Shown here in pieces: positions 9,408 to 19,126 of a stretch of 64,000 nucleotides of DNA (position 1 is the stretch's first letter; the number at the start of each line of letters is the position of its first letter). Under the pieces are notes generated by a model. It did not search any database. It was not told the origin of the DNA and worked only from the letters and a program-made list of their open reading frames with translations. Where the stretch lies: NCBI RefSeq assembly GCF_006757745.1, contig NZ_AP019740.1, positions 558,001-622,000 of the forward strand, given 5' to 3'. Source of the stretch: Acinetobacter radioresistens DSM 6976 = NBRC 102413 = CIP 103788 (GTDB taxonomy: Bacteria; Pseudomonadota; Gammaproteobacteria; Pseudomonadales; Moraxellaceae). The position numbers and the translations under genes were made by a program.

Positions 9408-10799
9408 TTGAGACACAAAGCTAAACCGCGTTCGGCTCAACCTGCGCACTATGTATTTAAGGTTGAGGCGCTTTCCCATGAAGGACGGGGTATTGCTCAC
9501 TATGGAAATGAGCCGGGACATCCGGCAGAAAAGCAGGGTAAAAAGATTTTTATTACCGGTGCCTTGCCAGGCGAAACTGTTCAGGCCCGAATCACTCATC
9601 ACACCAAAAGATTGGAAGAAGCAGACAGTGTTCAATTACTGAGTGAGCCATCCTCATATCGGATTGAACCCGTCTGTCCGCATTTTGGTCTATGCGGAGG
9701 ATGCAGTCTTCAACATATGCACCCAGATGAACAGATCCGTTTCAAGCAAGATGTCCTAGCTTCACATCTTAAGCATTTTGCTGCCATTGAACCTGAAGAG
9801 TGGCTACCCGCTTTACGTTCGACCCGAGAAGACTACCGTCGTAAAGCCCGTATAGGGGTGCGCTTTTTAGCTAAAGAGCAAAAGCTGAAATTTGGTTTTC
9901 GTGAGCGTCAAACTAATCATCTGGTCTCTATTCAGACCTGCAAGGTGCTGGACCGAGCTATGGCTGACCACTTAAATGGGCTACAATTGTTACTCGAAAG
10001 TCTAACAGCCAAAGCAGCCATTGGGCATATAGAATTGGCCATGGGTGATCACGATATTGCTTTGGTCATTCGTAATATAGAGAAATTACCTCAAGTTGAT
10101 GTCAACCAGTTAACACAATATGCGTTAAGCAGGCAGTGGCAACTATATTTGCAGCCTGCTGGACCAGAGAGTTTGTATCGGCTAGATCAGCCGGATGCAT
10201 CAAATTATTTGCATTATCGTCTGGAAGAGTTCGATATCGATTTTGCTTTTTCTCCACTAGATTTTACTCAGGTTAACTCTACAGTGAACTCGCAAATGGT
10301 CAGTCTGGCATGTAATTTGCTAAATCTACAGCCAGGTGAGCGTGTACTTGACCTGTTTTGTGGATTAGGAAACTTTTCTTTACCTCTGGCTCGCTGTGTA
10401 GGTGAGACCGGTCAAGTAATTGCTGTAGAGGGAAGTGAAGATATGGTTAAACGCGGTACTGAAAATGCCCGTAGCAATGAATTATTGAACGTGCATTTCT
10501 ATTCACAAGATTTAACAAAAGATTTTTCTTCTCATTCTTGGGCAAAGCAGGGTTTTGATGCATTATTAATTGATCCTCCGCGGGCAGGAGCAGAAGAAGT
10601 AATGCATTATCTTCCTAATTTTAATGCGAAAAGAATCGTTTATGTTTCATGTAATCCAGCAACTCTGGCAAGAGATGCAGGTATTTTGGTAGAGCATGGG
10701 TATCAGTTAAAAAAAGCTGGTGTGATGGATATGTTTACTCATACCGGGCACGTAGAATCAATTGTGTTATTTGAAAAAATTAACAAGATAACCGATTAA
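9408..10799 (+). CDS. rlmD: 23S rRNA (uracil-1939-C5)-methyltransferase RlmD
   Basis: A 463-residue enzyme that methylates U1939 of 23S rRNA using S-adenosylmethionine. Parts in order are an N-terminal TRAM domain, the iron-sulfur cysteines in [10 protein letters not shown] with the fourth in QTCKVL, the SAM-binding stretch [26 protein letters not shown], and the catalytic cysteine in [12 protein letters not shown]. The reading frame begins with TTG at 9408, nine bases after the previous stop. No ATG lies early enough to keep the TRAM domain, so the TTG start is probably real. Length agrees with E. coli RlmD (433) allowing for a longer N-terminus. Confidence 0.94.
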   Translation: MRHKAKPRSAQPAHYVFKVEALSHEGRGIAHYGNEPGHPAEKQGKKIFITGALPGETVQARITHHTKRLEEADSVQLLSEPSSYRIEPVCPHFGLCGGCSLQHMHPDEQIRFKQDVLASHLKHFAAIEPEEWLPALRSTREDYRRKARIGVRFLAKEQKLKFGFRERQTNHLVSIQTCKVLDRAMADHLNGLQLLLESLTAKAAIGHIELAMGDHDIALVIRNIEKLPQVDVNQLTQYALSRQWQLYLQPAGPESLYRLDQPDASNYLHYRLEEFDIDFAFSPLDFTQVNSTVNSQMVSLACNLLNLQPGERVLDLFCGLGNFSLPLARCVGETGQVIAVEGSEDMVKRGTENARSNELLNVHFYSQDLTKDFSSHSWAKQGFDALLIDPPRAGAEEVMHYLPNFNAKRIVYVSCNPATLARDAGILVEHGYQLKKAGVMDMFTHTGHVESIVLFEKINKITD

Positions 10800-10832
10800 A
10801 AAACATGAGTTACATGTGTATAGGAGAAGGGT

Positions 10833-13139
10833 ATGGTCACAGTACGTGAGCAGCTTCCTGGACGACTAACCGAGTTGTCTGATGAAGCGACTGTCGAGCA
10901 TGCCGAAGAAGCACAGCTGGATTTAGTCTCATGGCTAGACCGCGTGCGTGATATTCTGGGTGGGGCAGAGCTGAAGCAGCTAGAAGAAGTCGCTCAGCTA
11001 ACATTAGAAAAAGAGCTGGAAACCAACGTCAATCACCGATCCAACACCTTTTATACGGGTGTGGAAATGGCAGATATTCTGGCGCATCTGCATGTAGATG
11101 AAGATACGCTCTCAGCGGCTATGTTGTACCGCAGTGTACGTGAAGGGATTACCAGTCTTGAACTGGTGCAGGAACGATTTGGTGAGAATGTCTATAACTT
11201 GGTCAAGGGCACCTTGGCCATGGGTAAACTCTCTGAACTGATTGAAAAAAATAAACGTCTCGAAGATCATTTTAATAATAATCAGCGCGAGCATTTGACC
11301 GGCATTTATAAAATGCTGATTTCAGTCACTGAAGATGTGCGTGTGGTCTTAATTAAGCTGGCTGAACGTACGTATGCCTTGCGTGAACTGGCTAAGTCTT
11401 CTAAAGAGCGTCAGGAGCGGGTAGCACGGGAAATTCTGACGATTTACTCGCCACTGGCGCACCGTTTGGGCATTGCACAGCTTAAGTGGGAGCTTGAGGA
11501 TCTGGCATTTCGCTACTTGGCTCCTGAGCGTTATAAAGAAATTGCATCTTTACTCAATGAAAAACGTCTGGAACGTGAACATTATATTCAATTTGTCATC
11601 GATAAACTGAAAAATGAACTGGCTGATTACGGGATCGAGGCAGAGATTACCGGCCGTGCCAAACATATTTATTCAATTTACCGTAAGATGAAAAGCAAGA
11701 GCTTAAGTTTTGATCAGCTCTATGATATTCGTGCTTTGCGGGTACTCGTGCACAGCGTACCAGAGTGTTATCACGCTCTCGGGATCGTGCATCAAATCTG
11801 GCGACATATACCGCATCAGTTCGATGACTATATTACCAACCCTAAAGGCAATGGTTACCGCTCCTTGCATACCGCAGTAATTGCAGAAAATAAGTCTCTA
11901 GAGGTTCAAATCCGGACTTATGACATGCATGAAGAAGCTGAGCTTGGTGTATGTTCACACTTTAACTATAAGGAAGGTTCTAAAACCACTGACCATTCCT
12001 TTAATCATCGCTTGCATTCTTTACGGGCGGTTCTTGAGCATTATCAGGAGCGTAATGAAAGTAGTGGCTATCAGCAGAGTGATGAAACCGAGAATTTTGA
12101 GCATATTCAAGAATTTGAGGATTTTGAGAAAATTTATGTCTTTAGCCGTGATGGTGACATTAAAGAATTACCCCGGGGTTCGACCGTACTTGATTTTGCC
12201 TACCATGTACATACTGAAGTCGGCAACAAATGCTATGCCGCACGGGTCAACCAGCGTTACGTCCCTTTAACCTACAGCCTGAAAACAGGTGAGCAGGTAG
12301 AAATTCTTACCAAAAAAGACCGGGAACCGAACCGGGACTGGCTGGTGAATTCTCTAGGTTATATTCGCACCGCGCGAGCACGCGATAAGTTGCGTCACTG
12401 GTTCAGACAGCAGGACCGGAGCAAAAATCTTGAAGTGGGGCGTGACCTGCTGAATAAAGAGTTATCGCGTCTGGCAATTCATCCAAAGAGTATTGATTTA
12501 AGTGATTATTGCAATCATTTTAACGTTAAAAGTGGTGATGATATTCTGATTGGGCTGGTGAATGGAGACCTGAGCCTGCATGCCCTGATTAATCAGGTGA
12601 ACCGCCACATGCATCTCGATCAGGATGAGCCTGAGCTGGTACTCAAACCGACACTGAATCCACGTGCCAGTCATACTTTATCGGCGCATGGTATTCTGAT
12701 CGACGGGCTGGACAATGTCGAGTTGCATATTGCCCAATGCTGTCAGCCAGTACATGGTGAAAGTATTGCAGGCTATATTACCTTAAACCGAGGAGTCAGC
12801 ATTCATAAGGTAGGATGCCCGGATTATATGCGTATGATCAGTCAAGAGCCTGAGCGTGCAGTTGAAGCAGACTGGGAAATGCAGCCTACTCGTGGCCAGA
12901 GTGTGCAGATTGTGGTAGAAGCCTATGACCGTCGTGGTCTGCTTAAAGATCTAACCCAGGTCATCTTTGCAGACCAGATCAATATCCGGCAGGTCAATAC
13001 TATCTCTGAAGCTGATGGTATTGCCAATATGAAGTTGTTAATTGAGGTTAAAGGGCTGGCACAATTATCACGTTTGCTTGCCCGTTTGGAGCAGCAACCA
13101 GGAATTATCAGCGCACGCCGTCTGGTTCAAGGTAATTAG
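10833..13139 (+). CDS. relA: GTP pyrophosphokinase RelA ((p)ppGpp synthetase I)
   Basis: RelA (768 residues) makes (p)ppGpp on ribosomes carrying uncharged tRNA. Domains in order are a degenerate HD hydrolase region (about 60-210), the synthetase domain (about 260-400, with GRAKHIYSIYRKMKSK and YDIRALRV), a TGS domain (from about residue 435), a helical and zinc-finger-like region with CCQPVHG, and a C-terminal ACT domain. The hydrolase HD pair is replaced by YRSV near residues 99-102, so this enzyme should only synthesise, as in other gammaproteobacterial RelA proteins. The ATG at 10833 follows a strong AGGAGAAGG ribosome binding site, 33 bases after rlmD. Confidence 0.96.
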   Translation: MVTVREQLPGRLTELSDEATVEHAEEAQLDLVSWLDRVRDILGGAELKQLEEVAQLTLEKELETNVNHRSNTFYTGVEMADILAHLHVDEDTLSAAMLYRSVREGITSLELVQERFGENVYNLVKGTLAMGKLSELIEKNKRLEDHFNNNQREHLTGIYKMLISVTEDVRVVLIKLAERTYALRELAKSSKERQERVAREILTIYSPLAHRLGIAQLKWELEDLAFRYLAPERYKEIASLLNEKRLEREHYIQFVIDKLKNELADYGIEAEITGRAKHIYSIYRKMKSKSLSFDQLYDIRALRVLVHSVPECYHALGIVHQIWRHIPHQFDDYITNPKGNGYRSLHTAVIAENKSLEVQIRTYDMHEEAELGVCSHFNYKEGSKTTDHSFNHRLHSLRAVLEHYQERNESSGYQQSDETENFEHIQEFEDFEKIYVFSRDGDIKELPRGSTVLDFAYHVHTEVGNKCYAARVNQRYVPLTYSLKTGEQVEILTKKDREPNRDWLVNSLGYIRTARARDKLRHWFRQQDRSKNLEVGRDLLNKELSRLAIHPKSIDLSDYCNHFNVKSGDDILIGLVNGDLSLHALINQVNRHMHLDQDEPELVLKPTLNPRASHTLSAHGILIDGLDNVELHIAQCCQPVHGESIAGYITLNRGVSIHKVGCPDYMRMISQEPERAVEADWEMQPTRGQSVQIVVEAYDRRGLLKDLTQVIFADQINIRQVNTISEADGIANMKLLIEVKGLAQLSRLLARLEQQPGIISARRLVQGN

Positions 13140-13154
13140 ATCTAAAATTTCTGA

Positions 13155-13187
13155 AAAAATATGCTTCCAGTGAGAAGCATATTTTTA
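13155..13187. terminator. Terminator between relA and the convergent SDR gene
   Basis: Inverted repeat AAATATGCTTC / GAAGCATATTT with a six-base loop, followed by T-rich sequence. It sits 16 bases after relA. A and T tracts on both sides let it work in either direction. Confidence 0.85.
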
Positions 13188-13218
13188 TTTTAATCGGTAG
13201 AAGTAGAAATTTTTTAAT

Positions 13219-13995
13219 CTATTTTTTTCGGCTTAAAGCAAGATTAGTCAGGCGGTTTATAAATTGCGGGCTGATTTGTGAAAGCTGAAAAAGAAATTTG
13301 GTTTTTAGGCCAACTGGCTGATGTGTAGGAGTTAAAAAAGTAGTTTTCATATTGGCAAGCTGATAAATTTTTTGAGCAACATCTTCTGGTGTCAATGAAA
13401 TACCCATATTCTGGATGGTGCCGGCATCCATATCTTTTACCATAGCAGTCTGCACAAATAATGGCATAACATCTAAAACACGAATTCCAAATTTTTGCCA
13501 CTCTACATCAAGCCCTTCGGTAATACCGCGTACTGCAAACTTGCTGGCTGAATAGGAAACCAGGTCAGCCTGTCCATAAATAGCTGAGGCAGAAGAGAGG
13601 TTGATCACGCGGGAAAAAGTGGCTGTTTTTAAGTAGGGTAGAGCTGCATGGCAACCATTTATTACACCCTTAATATTAATGTCAACTGTACGGTGATGGG
13701 CAGAAATTGGTGTATTTTCAAAAGCACCAGAGTATAAAACTCCTGCATTATTAACCAGAATATTGAGCTCTCCAGCCCAGCTAACAAAGTCGTCTAATGC
13801 CATGTTCCATTGATGATAGTCGGAAACATCCAGTTGCCCCGCCATTGCATTGGGTCCTAAAGCTTGTGCCAATTGCTGTGCTTGTGCGTAGTTAATATCA
13901 TATAGACCAACTTTGTAACCCTTCTGGTAGAAGAGCCGTGCAACTGCGGCGCCAATTCCTTGAGCTGCACCACTGATCAATATACTGTTTGTCAT
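13219..13995 (-). CDS. Short-chain dehydrogenase/reductase (SDR) family oxidoreductase
   Basis: A 258-residue classical SDR. The cofactor motif is SGAAQGIG, followed by NNAG (residues LVNNAGVLYSG), catalytic Ser in NLSSASAIYG and the YSASK pair (Tyr and Lys). The late PLFVQTAMV stretch replaces the more usual PG motif. The frame opens at 14031, but the ATG at 13995 has AAGAGAA in front and starts the usual MTNSILISG beta strand, so I use it. It stands alone between relA and mazG. Substrate is unknown; related Acinetobacter proteins are annotated only as SDR oxidoreductases. Confidence 0.85.
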   Translation of the reverse strand: MTNSILISGAAQGIGAAVARLFYQKGYKVGLYDINYAQAQQLAQALGPNAMAGQLDVSDYHQWNMALDDFVSWAGELNILVNNAGVLYSGAFENTPISAHHRTVDINIKGVINGCHAALPYLKTATFSRVINLSSASAIYGQADLVSYSASKFAVRGITEGLDVEWQKFGIRVLDVMPLFVQTAMVKDMDAGTIQNMGISLTPEDVAQKIYQLANMKTTFLTPTHQPVGLKTKFLFQLSQISPQFINRLTNLALSRKK

Positions 13996-14110
13996 ACTTA
14001 TTCTCTTTATTGATATTTTAATTATTAACAATCAGCCTGACTGTTATTGCAGGCCTATCTTAACAAAAGCCACATGATTTGGCACAGGTGAATGTAAAGC
14101 AGGACAAAAG

Positions 14111-14893
14111 ATGAAAAATTCAGAGCAGTCAATTAAGGAGCTATTGGCGATTATGCAGGAACTCCGGCAAAAATGCCCATGGGATCGCGAACAAACACCT
14201 TTAAGCCTGACACGCTATGCAATTGAAGAAGCCTATGAGGTCGAAGCCGCAATACGTGAAAGCGATATAAGCGAAATCCGTGATGAATTAGGAGATCTGC
14301 TGCTACAGGTAGTATTCCAGGCGCAGATGTACAGTGAACAAGGTGCATTTGATTTTCAGGATGTGGTCCAGGCGATTTGTCAGAAACTTGTGCGTCGTCA
14401 TCCCCATGTGTTTAAAACTGAACAATCTGATCGTCTAACTCAAGAAGATGTCAGCCAGCTCTGGCAACAGATTAAGCAGCAGGAAAAACAAGGTAAGCCT
14501 GCTGCCCGGCTAAATGAAATCAAGCATGGCCCAGCATTAGTTCAGGCCGAACAAATACAGAAGAATGTGGCAAAAATCGGTTTTGATTTTCCGGATGTAA
14601 ATAGTGCTTATAGAAAGCTTGAAGAGGAGTTGCTCGAACTGAAAGAGGCGATATATCATCAAAATTCCGATGAAATTATGGATGAGTTTGGCGATTGTCT
14701 ATTTTCACTGATCAATGTAGGCCGTAAACTTCATGTTCCCAGTGAGATGGCTTTACTTTCAACCATCCATAAATTTAGAACCCGTTTTGCTTTTATCGAG
14801 GATCAGGCCATACAGCAACAGCGAACTTTAGAACAGCTGAGTCTGGAAGAAATGGATCAACTCTGGGAGCAAGCTAAACAACAATTAAAATGA
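14111..14893 (+). CDS. mazG: Nucleoside triphosphate pyrophosphohydrolase MazG
   Basis: MazG (260 residues) hydrolyses (d)NTPs to monophosphates and pyrophosphate. It has two tandem all-alpha MazG domains. The first shows LRQKCPWDREQT, then EEAYEV and the metal-binding EIRDELGDLLLQVVFQAQ; the second has EEELLELKEAI and DEFGDCLFSLINVGRKL. The RRHPHVF signature lies between them. Length matches E. coli MazG (263). It is followed after 16 bases by a ComEA-like gene. In E. coli mazG sits beside relA; here an SDR gene on the other strand separates them. Confidence 0.94.
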   Translation: MKNSEQSIKELLAIMQELRQKCPWDREQTPLSLTRYAIEEAYEVEAAIRESDISEIRDELGDLLLQVVFQAQMYSEQGAFDFQDVVQAICQKLVRRHPHVFKTEQSDRLTQEDVSQLWQQIKQQEKQGKPAARLNEIKHGPALVQAEQIQKNVAKIGFDFPDVNSAYRKLEEELLELKEAIYHQNSDEIMDEFGDCLFSLINVGRKLHVPSEMALLSTIHKFRTRFAFIEDQAIQQQRTLEQLSLEEMDQLWEQAKQQLK

Positions 14894-14909
14894 AGAGCTC
14901 TATATCGTG

Positions 14910-15326
14910 ATGAAAAACAGCAATAAATTTTTCCGGTTAAAAGAAATATTATCTTTAATGTTGGGTTTGCTGGCATGTCTCTGGCTAGCAAGTGCCGGTC
15001 AGGTACAGGCACAACAGTTTGATGATTCTTATTTGAAATGGAAAAACCAGCAATTGGATCACGACCGCCGCCTATTGCAGCAAACTGGTTCAATGACGAT
15101 GTCATCGGGAGCAGCAGCCCAGATCAGTACAGAAAAAGTGAGCCTGAACCGTGGTACTGCTGATCAGTTGCAGCAGGCACTGAGTGGCGTGGGCGAAAAG
15201 AAAGCTCAGGCAATTGTGGAATATCGTAACAAAAATGGAAAATTCAATAGCATCGAAGATTTGCAGAAGGTCAAAGGCATTGGGCCCAAGCTATTTGAAA
15301 AAAATAAATCGCGTCTGACATTGTAA
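14910..15326 (+). CDS. ComEA-like helix-hairpin-helix DNA-binding protein, exported
   Basis: A 138-residue protein with an N-terminal signal peptide (basic start, hydrophobic core about residues 14-30, cleavage likely after VQAQ). After a short linker, the C-terminal half holds two helix-hairpin-helix motifs (LNRGTADQLQQALSGVGEKKAQAIVEYR and LQKVKGIGPKLFEKN region). ComEA proteins bind incoming DNA in the periplasm during natural transformation, a trait common in Acinetobacter. A GTG lies just before the ATG chosen here. Whether this paralogue is the main competence ComEA or another exported HhH protein cannot be told from sequence. Confidence 0.85.
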   Translation: MKNSNKFFRLKEILSLMLGLLACLWLASAGQVQAQQFDDSYLKWKNQQLDHDRRLLQQTGSMTMSSGAAAQISTEKVSLNRGTADQLQQALSGVGEKKAQAIVEYRNKNGKFNSIEDLQKVKGIGPKLFEKNKSRLTL

Positions 15327-15365
15327 GTTGTTACGCTAGTTGATATAAGAACTCAACAAACAATA

Positions 15366-15394
15366 GGGCAATATTGAGATTCAAATTGCCCTTT
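15366..15394 (+). terminator. Terminator after the ComEA-like gene
   Basis: GGGCAAT and ATTGCCC arms separated by 12 bases, then TTT. The T run is short, so termination may be partial. Confidence 0.65.
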
Positions 15395-15461
15395 AATCAT
15401 GTTGGAGCTATGATTACAGCATCTTAGCAAATTTACGTCCTGACGTAGGAGACAGCGTCTT

Positions 15462-16913
15462 TTGCAAACTTTGCGCGCGTCAAAATGTGGTTTATCAACC
15501 ACTCAATTACCTTCTTCTATTTTAGATGTTATCGAAAGTTTAACCAAGGCCGGTTATGAAGCTTATATCGTTGGTGGCGGTGTAAGAGACCTGATGCTGG
15601 GGTTAAACCCTAAAGATTTCGATGCTGTAACCAATGCAACTCCTTCACAGATCAAGGATGTATTTGGGCGTCGCTGCCGTATTATTGGCCGCCGTTTTGA
15701 ATTGGCTCATGTGTATTCTGGCCGTGAACTGATTGAAGTGGCAACTTTTCGTGCTCCTCCTAAAAAAGCTGTGACCAGTGCCTCAGGCATGATCCTGCGT
15801 GATAATAACTGGGGCAGTATCGAACAAGACTTTTCCCGCCGTGATTTTTCTATTAACGCCCTGTATTATCAGCCGCATAAAGGTATTGTGCTTGATTTTT
15901 GTGATGCGGTTCAGGATATCAAAAATAAAACCTTGCGTTTGCTTGGTGATCCGGTACAGCGTTTTGAAGAAGATCCAGTACGGATGCTACGCACTTTGCG
16001 TTTTGCAGCTAAACTGAATTTCAAAATTGATCCAGCTATTCTGAAAATTTTTACAGCCGAGCTGGCACAACTGCTCCGTGATGTGTCTCCGCACCGTTTG
16101 TATGACGAATCACAAAAGCTGTTTACTATGGGGCACCTGGCACGTGTGCTACCGATGCTTATTGATTTTGATATCTGGAAGCAGTTATTTGCAGATATCC
16201 GCCCGAATATTACTGCCTTTATAGAGTTGGCTGCGAAAAATACTGATCATCGTATTCAGATCGGTAAAACTATTAATCCAGCATTCTTCTATGCTGTACT
16301 ACTTTGGGAGCCCTTCCTGGAGCGCTATGAATTTTATAGCGGTAAAGGTATTGTCGCTGCTGAGGCGCGTGCTCAGGCTGGGCTGGATGTACTTAAGCGT
16401 CAAGCCACACGTACTGTTATTCCACGTTTTGCAGAAACCTTTATTCGTGAAGTCTGGGAAATGCAGAGCCGTTTGCTGAACCCGAAACCTCAGCAAATTG
16501 AAGCCTTGGCCAGCCATGCGCGTTTCCGTGCCGGCTTTGACTTTTTATTATTGCGTGAGAAGGCAGGGGACCCAACGACTCAGGGAATGGGGCAATGGTG
16601 GGATGCTTACCAGAATATGGGAGCTGATGAAAAAGAAAAAACTATTAGTCAGTATAACCGGCAGCGTGCCAAGAATCGCCGTAAACAGAACGAAGATGTA
16701 CTGGATGAAGTAAAGCATCTGGAAATTGAACCCTTAGTCGATATCCCCGAACCGCGTAGCCGACGTGCTAGAAAAGCACGTAAGCCGGAGGTTGATCATG
16801 AAGCGGTTAAAGCAGCAGAATCTGTGGGAGACTTCAATAGTGATCATCCGATTATGAAGCGCAAACGGGTAAAGCGTGACCTCAGTCAAGTGGTATTTGG
16901 ACCAACACAATGA
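15462..16913 (+). CDS. pcnB: Poly(A) polymerase I
   Basis: PcnB (483 residues) adds poly(A) tails to RNA 3' ends and promotes decay. The nucleotidyltransferase head has IVGGGVRDLMLG and the catalytic carboxylates in DFDAVT. The class II signatures RRDFSINALYY and FEEDPVRMLRTLRFAAKL follow. The last 100 residues are rich in Lys and Arg, as in E. coli PcnB, and probably bind RNA. The frame starts with TTG at 15462, ten bases after AGGAG; no ATG lies before the catalytic core. The family also includes tRNA nucleotidyltransferases, but the basic tail and the folK neighbour point to pcnB. Confidence 0.93.
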   Translation: MQTLRASKCGLSTTQLPSSILDVIESLTKAGYEAYIVGGGVRDLMLGLNPKDFDAVTNATPSQIKDVFGRRCRIIGRRFELAHVYSGRELIEVATFRAPPKKAVTSASGMILRDNNWGSIEQDFSRRDFSINALYYQPHKGIVLDFCDAVQDIKNKTLRLLGDPVQRFEEDPVRMLRTLRFAAKLNFKIDPAILKIFTAELAQLLRDVSPHRLYDESQKLFTMGHLARVLPMLIDFDIWKQLFADIRPNITAFIELAAKNTDHRIQIGKTINPAFFYAVLLWEPFLERYEFYSGKGIVAAEARAQAGLDVLKRQATRTVIPRFAETFIREVWEMQSRLLNPKPQQIEALASHARFRAGFDFLLLREKAGDPTTQGMGQWWDAYQNMGADEKEKTISQYNRQRAKNRRKQNEDVLDEVKHLEIEPLVDIPEPRSRRARKARKPEVDHEAVKAAESVGDFNSDHPIMKRKRVKRDLSQVVFGPTQ

Positions 16914-17398
16914 GTACCATTGCTTATATTGGCCTAGGCAGCAATCTCGGTGACTCACGCCAGATTTTAACTCAAGCTGTATCAAGACTTAGTACGTTGG
17001 GGCCGGTAAAAGTTTCCAGGTTATATCAGAGTCCGCCTATGGGGCCTCAAGACCAGCCGCATTATTATAATGCCGTAGCACAGCTTGAAACTGTGCTTGA
17101 GCCTTTGCCTCTATTAGATCAGTTGCAAGCTTTTGAGCAGGAAGCCGGGCGGGTGCGTCTACGCAGGTGGGGCGAGCGGACACTAGATTTGGATCTTTTG
17201 CTTTATGGTCAGCAGTCTATACAACATGAACGGCTGAATGTGCCACATATTGGACTGCTGGAGCGGGATTTTGTTGTTATTCCACTGCTTGATCTGAATG
17301 TGAGTCTCAGCGTAAATGGACAGCTACTTCAACAACTGGATTTGGTCCAGCAATCAGAACTTACTGTTTTGGCCGATGAACAATGGGCCAGCATTTAA
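16910..17398 (+). CDS. folK: 7,8-dihydro-6-hydroxymethylpterin pyrophosphokinase
   Basis: FolK (162 residues) transfers pyrophosphate from ATP to hydroxymethyl-dihydropterin in folate synthesis. Signatures are GLGSNLGDS at the N-terminus, YQSPPMGPQDQPHYYNAVA, and RWGERTLDLDLLLYG with the metal-binding Asp pair. The start overlaps the pcnB stop in ATGA, so translation is probably coupled. panB and panC follow, an order found in many gammaproteobacteria. Confidence 0.96.
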   Translation: MSTIAYIGLGSNLGDSRQILTQAVSRLSTLGPVKVSRLYQSPPMGPQDQPHYYNAVAQLETVLEPLPLLDQLQAFEQEAGRVRLRRWGERTLDLDLLLYGQQSIQHERLNVPHIGLLERDFVVIPLLDLNVSLSVNGQLLQQLDLVQQSELTVLADEQWASI

Positions 17399-17435
17399 TC
17401 TATATATTTAAGATACTGTGCAAGAGGATATCTTC

Positions 17436-18245
17436 ATGATTAGTCTGAGTGATTTAAGACAGTTCAAAGCTCAGGGGCGTAAATTTTCTTGCCTGACTTG
17501 CTATGATTCCAGTATGGCAAAAGCCATGGAACTTGCTGAAATTGATTCTATTCTGATTGGTGATTCACTGGGAATGACAATTCAGGGTCATGACTCAACA
17601 TTACCGGTACTGGTTGAAGATATGGCTTATCATACTGCTGCAGTGCGTCGTGGTAATCAGCATGCCATGATTATGACTGATCTTCCTTTTATGAGTTACG
17701 CCACTCTGGAAGATGCGCTCAAAAATGCTCGCATCGTAATGCAGGCCGGTGCTCAGATGGTCAAGATTGAAGGTGGGGCATGGTTATCTGAAACAGTACA
17801 GAATCTGACCCGTAATGGTATTCCGGTTTGTGTACATCTTGGTCTAACGCCGCAGTCTGTTCATGTTCTCGGTGGTTACAAGCTACAGGCAAAAAGTCGT
17901 GAAGCCGCTGATCAGCTAATTGCTGACTGTAAAGCATTAGTTGAAGCAGGGGCAGCGGTATTATTACTCGAATGTGTACCTGCCCAGCTGGGTAAAGAAA
18001 TTACTGAACTGTTTCCGCATACTCCAGTGATCGGTATTGGTGCTGGTGCAGAGACGGATGGCCAAGTACTGGTCGTACAGGATATGTTGGGACTGTCTTT
18101 TGGGCGTGTAGCACGCTTTGTGCGTAATTTTATGAAAGAGCAAAGTGGTGAAACTGCGATTCTGGATGCGTTCAAGGCCTACCATCAGGCAGTACAGAAT
18201 CAGTCTTTTCCAGCTAGAGAACATACTTTCCAGGTTGAGTTGTAA
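17436..18245 (+). CDS. panB: 3-methyl-2-oxobutanoate hydroxymethyltransferase
   Basis: PanB (269 residues) makes ketopantoate, the first step of pantothenate synthesis. It is a TIM barrel with SCLTCYDSSMAK, metal-binding Asp in GDSLGM, VKIEGG, VHLGLTPQSV and GIGAGAETDGQVLVVQD. A GTG at 17418 is in frame, but the ATG at 17436 has AGAGGA eight bases upstream and matches the family N-terminus. panC starts 3 bases after its stop. Confidence 0.96.
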   Translation: MISLSDLRQFKAQGRKFSCLTCYDSSMAKAMELAEIDSILIGDSLGMTIQGHDSTLPVLVEDMAYHTAAVRRGNQHAMIMTDLPFMSYATLEDALKNARIVMQAGAQMVKIEGGAWLSETVQNLTRNGIPVCVHLGLTPQSVHVLGGYKLQAKSREAADQLIADCKALVEAGAAVLLLECVPAQLGKEITELFPHTPVIGIGAGAETDGQVLVVQDMLGLSFGRVARFVRNFMKEQSGETAILDAFKAYHQAVQNQSFPAREHTFQVEL

Positions 18246-18248
18246 TTT

Positions 18249-19094
18249 ATGAAAACTGAAGTGACCATTCAAGGATTAAGTGCCTCTCTAAATCCTGCTC
18301 GTACAGCGCGTAAAATTATCGGTTTTGTACCGACTATGGGAAATTTACACGAAGGTCATCTGAATTTAGTGCGTGAGGCACGTAAATTATGTGATGTTGT
18401 TGTCGTCAGTATTTTCGTAAATCCAATCCAGTTTGGGCCGAATGAAGATTTCGAAAATTATCCGCGTACCCTGGAGCAGGATAGTCACCTGCTGGCAGAT
18501 GCTGGCTGCGATATAATTTTTGCACCAAGTGTAGAGCAAATGTATGGTTCACAACCTCGTCTGACCAATATTAGCGTGGGTAAAATTACGGATGATCTGT
18601 GTGGGAAATCACGTCCGGGTCACTTCGATGGTGTAGCTGTAGTCGTAACCAAGCTGTTTAATATAGTACAGCCGAATTATGCATTTTTTGGCCAGAAAGA
18701 TTATCAGCAATTGGCAGTCATTCGCCAGCTGGTACGTGATTTGAATTTGCCTCTCGAGGTCATTGGAGTGCCAATTACCCGAGCTGCAGATGGACTGGCT
18801 TTGAGTTCACGTAATGGTTATCTGAGTACTGAAGAACGTCAGCTTGCTCCGTCAATTTATCAAAGTTTAAAAAATGCTGAACTCGAGTTACAGCAGGGCC
18901 AAGCTTTATCACAAGTGTTAGATCATGTGAAAAGCCAATTGACACAGGCGGGTCTGGTTGTGGAGTATGTAGAGGCGCGCACGCCTGAGCTCCAGGCTGT
19001 ACATGAGTTTAATCAGAGTCTTGTATTGTTTGTAGCAGCCAAGCTTGGAAATACACGTCTGATTGACAACTTGCAGGTCAATTATTCTCACTGA
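18249..19094 (+). CDS. panC: Pantothenate synthetase
   Basis: PanC (281 residues) joins pantoate and beta-alanine with ATP. Motifs are [13 protein letters not shown] (the HxGH nucleotide-binding signature), [28 protein letters not shown] and FGQKDYQQL, with the ALSSRNGYL stretch near the end. It follows panB with a 3-base gap. panD, for beta-alanine, is not in the window. Confidence 0.96.
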   Translation: MKTEVTIQGLSASLNPARTARKIIGFVPTMGNLHEGHLNLVREARKLCDVVVVSIFVNPIQFGPNEDFENYPRTLEQDSHLLADAGCDIIFAPSVEQMYGSQPRLTNISVGKITDDLCGKSRPGHFDGVAVVVTKLFNIVQPNYAFFGQKDYQQLAVIRQLVRDLNLPLEVIGVPITRAADGLALSSRNGYLSTEERQLAPSIYQSLKNAELELQQGQALSQVLDHVKSQLTQAGLVVEYVEARTPELQAVHEFNQSLVLFVAAKLGNTRLIDNLQVNYSH

Positions 19095-19126
19095 AGCATA
19101 AAGATATAATAAGGACAGTTATTGCC

